A DNA stretch of 64,000 bases. Source: Chrysoperla carnea (taxonomy: Eukaryota > Arthropoda > Insecta > Neuroptera > Chrysopidae). The stretch lies in the NCBI RefSeq assembly GCF_905475395.1, contig NC_058342.1, positions 33,376,140 to 33,440,139 of the forward strand. The letters run 5' to 3'. Position numbers and translations under genes: made by a program. The notes under the pieces were generated by a model, which saw only the letters and a list, made by a program, of their open reading frames with translations, was not told where the DNA came from and did not search any database. Shown piece by piece: positions 57,228-64,000 of the stretch (the first letter of the stretch is position 1; each line of letters begins with the position of its first letter).

Positions 57228-57735
57228 CAAGTGAAAACAAATAATTGACTGAGTTAATTGTTGAAATACCATGTATAGAAAGTGTTGATTACTTTACCAC
57301 ATTACACATACATACATGTCACACACTGATATTCCCATATAATACATACTATACGATTTGCGCATAATTTGCGCTTTCACGGGAAACAGTGATGTTTCAA
57401 ACAAAAGTTTGTTTATTTTTTTTTTTCTAAGGGTTTACAAGATGGGTCCCACGGATCCAAGACCCAATTGACCTATGTTGCTCATTTACGAACTCGACCT
57501 CACTTTTTACGTCCTAAGCACGCTATAATTCAGCTTGATATCTCTTTTCGTTTTTGAGCAATCGTAATAACAGACGGACAGACGACAGACAGACAGACAA
57601 TTGGAAACGGACTAATTTAGTGATTTTATGAACACCTATACCAAAATTTTGTTGGTAGCATCAATATTTTTAAGCGTTACAAACTTGGGACTAAACTTAG
57701 TATACCTCGGTATATTTCATATACATGGTATAAAA
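57228..57735 (+). repeat. dispersed repeat family B, near full length
   Basis: 'aacaagtgaaaacaaataat' to 'tatacctcggtatatttcat', then 'atggtataaaa'. Contains 'cagacagacagacaattgg'. Confidence 0.75.
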
Positions 57736-58019
57736 ATCAAAGTGAACTGGATTGAACTGTTACTTATTAGAAGTACATTAAAAAAAAGAACTTCAAAAAA
57801 ATAAAAATAAATAAATAACAAGAAAATGTTCATTTGGAGTAGATCAGAGCAGAGCAATACGTACAGTATGCGAGAATCGAACGAGATACTTCTTTGTATA
57901 TATTATAAGCCAGTACGGCTTGTACGGCCTTGCGATCTTAACCTCTACCTATATCACTTCATATAAATATTTAAATTATACATTATGCTTCAGGAAAAAT
58001 GCTCCATCATATCTATTTC

Positions 58020-58559
58020 TTAAGGAGACATGCAAAGATTGAATAATTCTAGGGATTTCAATAAAACTTTATAAATACATTTTTTAATTAATAAAGTTTT
58101 CAAAAATCACAAAAAATTCTTAGGTCATCGGGCTTTTTATTATTATATTACCGTTGAAAGTTGGCTGAAAAAATGATGAATCCTAAAGGTTATCCTTTTC
58201 AATTGGATATTTCTATATCAAACAATCTAGAGAGTGTGATAAAAAACTAGCTAAAATATTTAGACAATCTTGTAGTTTATATTAAAAATTATATGAGTTC
58301 ATCGAAGATTCGTCAGTTTATGAACAGAGACGACTATAGTTAGAGTATTGATGATTAAAGAGCGATATCTATATTATCAAATTTATAAGCATCTCTTGCA
58401 CACAATATATGATATATTTTTGTAGTTGCCTGGTATTGTAAAGCTAAAAATAACTCATTACTTGAGTAAAAAGCATGCATTTGGTTTATATATATGTACT
58501 GTGCAATAAACCGAAACTTTTTTACAATACTGTAGGTTTACAATCACCTTGAATAACCA
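58020..58559 (+). repeat. dispersed repeat family C, copy 4
   Basis: 'ttaaggagacatgcaaagat' to 'tactgtaggtttacaatcac'. The internal frame is stopped by TAG after 'gataaaaaac', and an internal deletion follows. Confidence 0.65.
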
Positions 58560-58620
58560 GTTAGTAGCTTAGTTGCTAGCCGGGCAAGTTAAAGATTGAG
58601 AGTTCGATCCCTGTTTGAGT
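58560..58620 (+). other. tRNA-like sequence with pol III box motifs
   Basis: 'tagcttagttgctag' resembles an A box and 'agttcgatcc' a B box, about 30 bases apart. The acceptor and anticodon stems do not pair, so this is not a tRNA gene. It may be the head of a different SINE, placed right after repeat C. Confidence 0.3.
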
Positions 58621-58879
58621 TTACTTTTCACCATATTTATTTTGGATTTCAAAAACAGTTAGGCAAACAAAATTTGCGGTATTAAAACCACGAACTTTTT
58701 GAGGTACGAGGGTATAAGTGTCTTGAGTAGGAAAAGCTCTGGGGGTTAAAGTTGAAGCATCCTAAGTTGGAAAAGCCATGCTTGACAGTATAATAAAGAT
58801 TGGACCAGCATTGGAAAGCATTCCACATTTGATATTGAATCATTTCAGTATATTAGAAAGGATGGCCATGAATAAAATA

Positions 58880-59070
58880 ATTATATTTCATATTTTAAAT
58901 TTATAAAGAAATTTTTATTTCAAAATGATGATCATAGATGTAGCAGTCAATAATATATTTATAAATTATAGCTCATGTGTTATTCTGATGTATGAGCTTT
59001 CTTGTTCTACAGTTTCATTTAAATCCAATCGGTAGGTTTTGCGTGAAAGCTTAACAAACAAACAAACATC
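58880..59070 (-). repeat. inverse of 42790-42965
   Basis: 'aaattatagctcatgtgtta' and 'tcaaaatgatgatcatagat' mirror the tango intron 1 sequence. Confidence 0.5.
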
Positions 59071-59472
59071 CTAACTTTTACATTTATAATAGTTTGTTCA
59101 CTTGTTCTTAATAATTTTTGAAATTCTAATAAAAAGTCTATTGTAATGGAGTGAAGTATAAACTAAAGTTATAGTAAACACTAGGTATATTTGTTAGTAA
59201 AAGAAGAATACACTAAACAATGTTAAATTCATGATGATATCAACTGAAACTCAATGCTCTGCTCATCCACTGAATAAATACCTTTTCATGATCCCACAAT
59301 ATTTATGCCAATCATATACATCATGATTTTTAAATTTATTAACTTTTTATTATATCCTTTTCTCAAGACTCATTATCAACTTGCGTTAGATTTTTCTAAA
59401 AATAGTTGTTTATTATTTAAGAAAACTTTCCAGATTAAAATTTTTTACTTATCAGCTATAAATATTAAAAGA

Positions 59473-59712
59473 ATGCTTACTTAATTGCAGTAACAAACAC
59501 AGTAAACGTAAATTAAATGACACGGTAAATCAAGAACAAGCAGGTAAATTACGGATTACAAAAGGAGGCGAAGGTTAAGGTAACTCAAGTGACCTGTTTG
59601 TGATGTAGTGGTTATCTAAGTATGTACAACAAAAAACAACTTTCAATGCAAAACAAAAGAGTTGAGTTTTCTCCGGGACTTTTTTCCGGAAATTTGGTAT
59701 AAATACTATACC
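59473..59712 (-). mobile_element. partial copy of inverted-repeat element J
   Basis: Inverse of the left part of 30622-31423, ending in the same terminal 'ggaaatttggtataaatact'. Confidence 0.6.
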
Positions 59713-59779
59713 ATTATGTTATTCTAGAGGTCAATATTTGAAGGAAAACAGTATCTAACTTAAGTGTTGCATAGTGTGC

Positions 59780-59965
59780 TGTGTCCGTCAAGTTATTGTC
59801 AGTTTCAAAGAAGTGCTATGTCGTATTATTTATATGTGATAACCCGAAGAAACCCGAAGACGTACGATGCACGTTGGCTGAGTAGCTATGTAGTCAATCT
59901 GTTTCGGTAGGTGACAACTACACTATGTGTTGTATCCGTCAGGTTATTGTCAGTTTCGAACAATA
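59780..59965 (+). repeat. local duplication, 150-bp offset
   Basis: 'tgtgtccgtcaagttattgt' near 59780 and 'tgtatccgtcaggttattgt' near 59930, each followed by 'cagtttc'. Confidence 0.5.
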
Positions 59966-60659
59966 GATGCTTTGTATGTTATACGTATACACACGAATTA
60001 CTAAAAAGTGCGCACAATAAACGTTACTTCGTCATACGATCATTAGATTTTAATCCTTATATTTTTACCTCGCCAAATATCGAATGCGGATGCTACTTAG
60101 CATAAAATCAAAAGTAAGTTACTTTATAATCATGCTGTATATTCTCCATAACCAATAGATACTGTGCGTTATTGTGGTAATAAGACCAAAACAATATTAT
60201 TCTTACAAAGGTATATAAAACTATTTTTTTTTTTTAGTTACTAGAGCGTTAGTCCGTCTGTCCATCTTCTTTACAAAGTAGATTACAAAAAAAAAATTAT
60301 TATATGTTTTTTAAATACGGAAAAAAATTTATGCTATGACAAAAAAACACGCCCCCTACATCGATAACAATAGTTCTTTGACCTCAACAAACACACAAAA
60401 AAAGTATATCACAAAAAACCGAGCCGAAAGTGTATACCGAAGATGATTTTAAACCAATATTGAAAATGTCTATCAAGAAATATAAAAATGAGAAGCTTTT
60501 ATTAAATAATCTGTTATGGTAAAATCTGTTATGGTACAAATCAGTCACAGTTGTCACGATTCACGTGACTATGGATTAGTGTTTATCATTTTGTCTTTTT
60601 ACTGTTCAATTTGATGTCACGTGGCCATTCAATGCAACCGAAAACAGATGGATTGGTAA
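59966..60659. other. non-coding stretch in tango intron 2
   Basis: No exon or named repeat recognised. Confidence 0.35.
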
Positions 60660-61607
60660 TTAAGAATGTATGAGCCCTTTAGTGCGAGTACAAACTTAAA
60701 AAATCAATTTTAAAAGAGCCTAAATGGCCGAGCGGTCTAAGGCGTTTGCCTTTGACGTTCATTTATACTTAGGTTGCGGGTTCGAATCCAGGCAGCGGCA
60801 GTGTGAACAATTTTTAATTAATGGGAGTGCGGAATTGTTCACATTGTCGTCACTTGGATAAGAACGAATTAACCGACTCCACTCACATCAAAATATAATT
60901 GTAAATATGTTTGTAATTAAATAAATAAAGATTAACAAATAATGATGTGGGTGGCCTCTGTGATTAGGCGTATATGTCAAAGAAACGGAGGTTAAACCTC
61001 ATTATTATTATATATTATTATTAAATTTAAAAATTGATAATTTCTTAAATTGATATAAGACGAAAAGTAAGAATACAATTTTTGGAAACCTGGCGTAATT
61101 TTCATAATATCGAAAATTGAAAATTTTGTTTTAATTTTTCATCTTTCGATATTTGGTAAATCAAGATAGATATCGAAAAATTTAATTCAAAATAACAAAA
61201 TATATAACAAAATTAATCATCAAAGTTGAAAATAAGATAAAAATAATTTCAACCCTAAATCTACCCTGTTCTTACATCCCTTATATGGACGGAGACACTT
61301 GATTTTTTCTTTTGTATGCCATTACTAATATGTTTACTTTCTATTAAAAAGTTTTTTTAAAATTTGTTTTCTTTCGTTCCAAGTGAAAATTATCAAAAAC
61401 TTTCAAAATATGTCGTTTTTTGAAATTCCTCTATAAGAGCCAATGTATTTTATATCGATTTTCAATGACTTGTTTCTTAAAAATTTGCACGGATATCTAT
61501 GCTGAAATTTTAACCACATATTCTTTGAGTAAAAGTCTACCTACCAAAAAAATTTTGAGCCTTTAAATCACTTATTGTTGCCATGCTCATACGTTATACA
61601 TCCTTAA
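60660..61607 (-). mobile_element. TTAA-bounded element E with a SINE inserted near its end
   Basis: Ends 'ttaagaatgtatgagc' (60660) and 'tacatccttaa' (61607). The body is the inverse of 53787-54433. A SINE occupies 60715-61020. Confidence 0.65.
60715..61020 (+). mobile_element. full-length tRNA-headed SINE
   Basis: Head 'agagcctaaatggccgagcg', B box 'gggttcgaatcc', 'aggcagcggcagtgtgaaca', body 'gatgtgggtggcctctgtga', then 'ggaggttaaacctc' and an ATT tail. Confidence 0.8.
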
Positions 61608-61744
61608 CTATTCTCATAAAATGTTTTCCCAAAATAACTTTAAATTACGTGTGGAAACCCTACTATTTTTGTTACTAATTTATTGTACATAAGATATTAT
61701 ATGATATGAAATCGTTTATATTTATAATATAAATTAGAGTAAAC

Positions 61745-62285
61745 AAGTGAAAACAAACAATTGACTGAGTTCATTATTGAAATACCATGTATAGACAGTG
61801 TTGAATATCTATTGGCTGCCATTTCTTTTTAGACAATCTTTTGCAAGATCACTATTGTTTAAGCTATCTATAAATTTTCAACTGCCTATAATTTATAGTT
61901 TTGGAGAAAATGAACACCGAAGTTTTGTCTTAATAAGCGACCTCACGGATAAACAGTGATGATTAAGCTAAAATGTTTCAAACAAAAGTTGTTGATTTTT
62001 TTATAAGGAACACTTTTTATATTAAAACTTTTGCTCTATCTCTAACAATTTACAAGTCCTTGACCTATGTTGCTCATTTACGAACTCGTTTTCAATTTTT
62101 ACGTCCTGGCCATGCTATAAAATTTCCAGCTTGATATCTCTTTTGGTTTTTAAGTTATTGTGATCGTGAACGGACAGACTAATTCGATGATTTTATGAAA
62201 ACCTATTTCAATATTTTTACCTACAAGCTTGGGACTAAAATTAGTATACCTTGATATATATTACATATATACAGGGTATAAAAAT
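61745..62285 (+). repeat. dispersed repeat family B, near full length
   Basis: 'aacaagtgaaaacaaacaat' to 'taccttgatatatattacat', then 'acagggtataaaaa'. The 'cagacagac' tract is reduced. Confidence 0.7.
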
Positions 62286-62616
62286 TGTGCAAACATTATC
62301 ATATTATTATAATATCTAAGTATATTTGAATGTGTAGAAGTAATGGTATCACAATCTTAGTACAGTACCTATGACTATGAGATGTGTAGTATTGTGTACT
62401 TCAGTACTTGTACCTAACTCAATTTAATATCACAATAAGATTATGAAGCTGTACTAGTACTGTGAATATGTACTCTTAAAAATTGTACGAATAAGATGCT
62501 GAACTATGAGAGATGGTGTGTAATAATAATCTAAATCATTCTACTAGTATACATTCAAATCAAATATTATCAACCATACTATACTCCAAGTACCATGTAT
62601 TCAAAAAATAAGTTCA

Positions 62617-62920
62617 ATAATAATAATGGAATTTAACCTCCGTTTCTATGACATATACGCCTTATAACAGAGGCCACCCACATCATTATTTGTTAGTCTT
62701 TATTTATTTTATTTATTACATACATATTTACAATTAAATTTGTGATGTGGTTGGATTCGGTTACTTCGTTCTTATCCAAGCGACGATAATGTGATTAACT
62801 CTGCACCCCCATTAATTATAATTGTTCTCACTGCCGCTGCCTGGACTCGAATCCGCAACCTTGCAGGCAGTAGCCAAACAGTCAAAGACTAACGCCTTAG
62901 ACCGCTCGACCACTGGGCCG
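62617..62920 (-). mobile_element. tRNA-headed SINE
   Basis: Inverse orientation; A box here is 'tggtcgagcggtctaaggcg'. Head, body and ATT tail are all present. Confidence 0.75.
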
Positions 62921-62983
62921 GTTCAAAAAGAAGTACCTAGTATTATTGTAGACATTTTTAAATTTTTAGGAGTAGGTAATTAC

Positions 62984-63790
62984 GTTAGGTTAGGTTAGAG
63001 TGGCTGTCCTGGGGTGTGACACACTTAGACCATGGGGTCCGTTGTTATACCGAAAAAGGATTGGTCAATTCCCGGTCACTACTCCGTGAACCATTTTGAG
63101 CTGTTCAAGAAGCGCAAAGCTGCTTTGACGTCAACTGACTTTAGATCAGAGAGGTCGTCAAAGAGAGGCTGGCTCAAGTAAGTCCAGCTTCTCATGACAA
63201 GAGCTGGACAGCGACAGGAACGGTGAGACATCGTCTCCTCCTGCTTGACAAAGTGACAGCTCCTGCTGTAGTCGTGATACACTGCCAGGCCCTGCCACCC
63301 AGCCAGTGTCCTGTAATAGCCGCAATAACTTTGCTAATAGAGGCCCTTGGAAGCGATGTAAGATCTTTGGATTGTAAGACCATATCTGTCTTGTCGTACC
63401 ACAATAACGTTTCTCCCTGCATTTAAGATCGGTCCTTTTTAAGATATCCTCTTTAAAGAGTAGCTTGCAGTTCGCGAACGGAACTCCCGGCTAATTATTG
63501 TTGCTTTTATCCGACAGGATTGTGCCATTTCTAGCAAGCTTGTCGGCTTCACAATTTCCTCAAATGTCCCTGTGTCCCGGTACCCATACCAGGTTTTCAT
63601 TCATTTGTTCCGCCAGCTCGTTTAAGGATGTACGGCAGTCCCTAACTACCTTTTGAGGTAAGATAAACTGAGTTGAAGGATTTAAGAGCTGCTTGGATTT
63701 CGGTGAAGATAGTAATATCGCTGCAGTTAAGAGTGATCAGTCTTATACATTCACATACCTCGTGAATTGTGTTCACTTCCGCTTGAGTAG
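62984..63790 (-). mobile_element. 5'-truncated LINE with RNase H domain and TAACC-type tail
   Basis: On the minus strand, in order: AEVNTIHEVCECIRLITLN, then ITIFTEIQAALK, then ENLVWVPGHRDI, stop, GNCEADKLARNGT. These match the E, D and G-N-x-x-A-D blocks of LINE RNase H, with the second acid changed to E. Next come ITGHWLGGRAWQ and, after a frameshift, YHDYSRSCHFVKQEETMSHR, CRCPAL and LFDDLSDLKSVDV, the usual C-terminal Cys/His finger and tail. The 3'UTR ('ggtctaagtgtgtcacac') ends in CTAACCTAACCTAAC. A stop and a frameshift show it is dead. Upstream of 63790 it is replaced by repeat N. Confidence 0.8.
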
Positions 63791-63794
63791 GTAA

Positions 63795-64000
63795 TAGGAT
63801 ATTATCGTTGGTGAAAAATAAATCATGAAATTTGAAAAAATATACTTAAATATTCTGATTTCGAATCATAAAAGCACATTTTTCTTTTGAAATATTAAAA
63901 TTAAAAATCGTAATTTTTAAACTGTATATCACGTGACCTAAAACGTGGGTAAGCCCTGCTGTGATGTCATAGCGGTATGAGTCATAGGCCATCTATTAGT
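63795..64000 (+). repeat. dispersed repeat family N, copy 2 (runs off the window)
   Basis: Closely matches 52862-53090, with a deletion of about 20 bp near 63840. Confidence 0.7.

Noticed and set aside
60716-60800. Functional tRNA gene (Leu/Ser type)
   Set aside because: The A and B boxes are good, but the same head recurs in five other places attached to the same SINE body, and the anticodon arm is degenerate in each.
1-64000. CRISPR array, bacterial operons or prophage
   Set aside because: All repeats are too long and diverged, and the genes are spliced eukaryotic ones.

Overview
This window is nuclear DNA from an insect or other arthropod. It is AT-rich and has spliced genes with GT-AG introns. 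It is crowded with dispersed repeats: LINE fragments, tRNA-headed SINEs, TTAA-flanked inverted-repeat elements and satellite blocks. The insect order cannot be settled from the sequence alone. Five protein genes are supported. They are a C2H2 zinc-finger gene (6993-9173, minus), Rpn7/PSMD6 of the 26S proteasome lid (10863-14906, minus, 6 coding exons), NDUFB5 of mitochondrial complex I (16286-18976, plus, 5 exons), ATP-citrate lyase (24654-29956, minus, 4 coding exons plus a probable upstream 5'UTR exon), and the first two coding exons of tango/ARNT (42324-48113, plus, continuing beyond the window). Layout: 1-6900 is gene-free, AT-rich DNA with a LINE 3' scrap, an inverted-repeat element, a SINE sitting in the loop of a palindrome, and a CA microsatellite. 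6993-9173 is an intronless zinc-finger gene whose N-terminal half is nine tandem 51-residue repeats. 9.2-10.6 kb holds an RTE-like LINE remnant. 10.8-19.0 kb holds Rpn7 and NDUFB5 head to head, about 1.4 kb apart. 19.3-20.3 kb is a 315-bp satellite block. 20.3-24.2 kb is non-coding apart from one weak coding-like fragment. 24.2-32.7 kb is ACLY with a candidate TATA/initiator promoter near 32.7 kb. 33-42 kb is repeat-rich DNA, including a near-perfect 295-bp foldback and an RNase H-type LINE remnant. 42.3-64 kb is tango with very long, repeat-filled introns; no bHLH or PAS exon was found before the window ends. The genes do not form one pathway. Four are recognisable housekeeping or regulatory genes (proteasome, respiration, cytosolic acetyl-CoA supply, bHLH-PAS transcription factor) and one is a fast-evolving zinc-finger gene. 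The most novel points are the zinc-finger protein with about two dozen SUMO-consensus-like motifs in its repeats, a set of TTAA-bounded non-autonomous elements nested in and abutting one another, the 316-bp satellite carrying a TGACGTCA palindrome in most units, and several long hairpin-forming elements.
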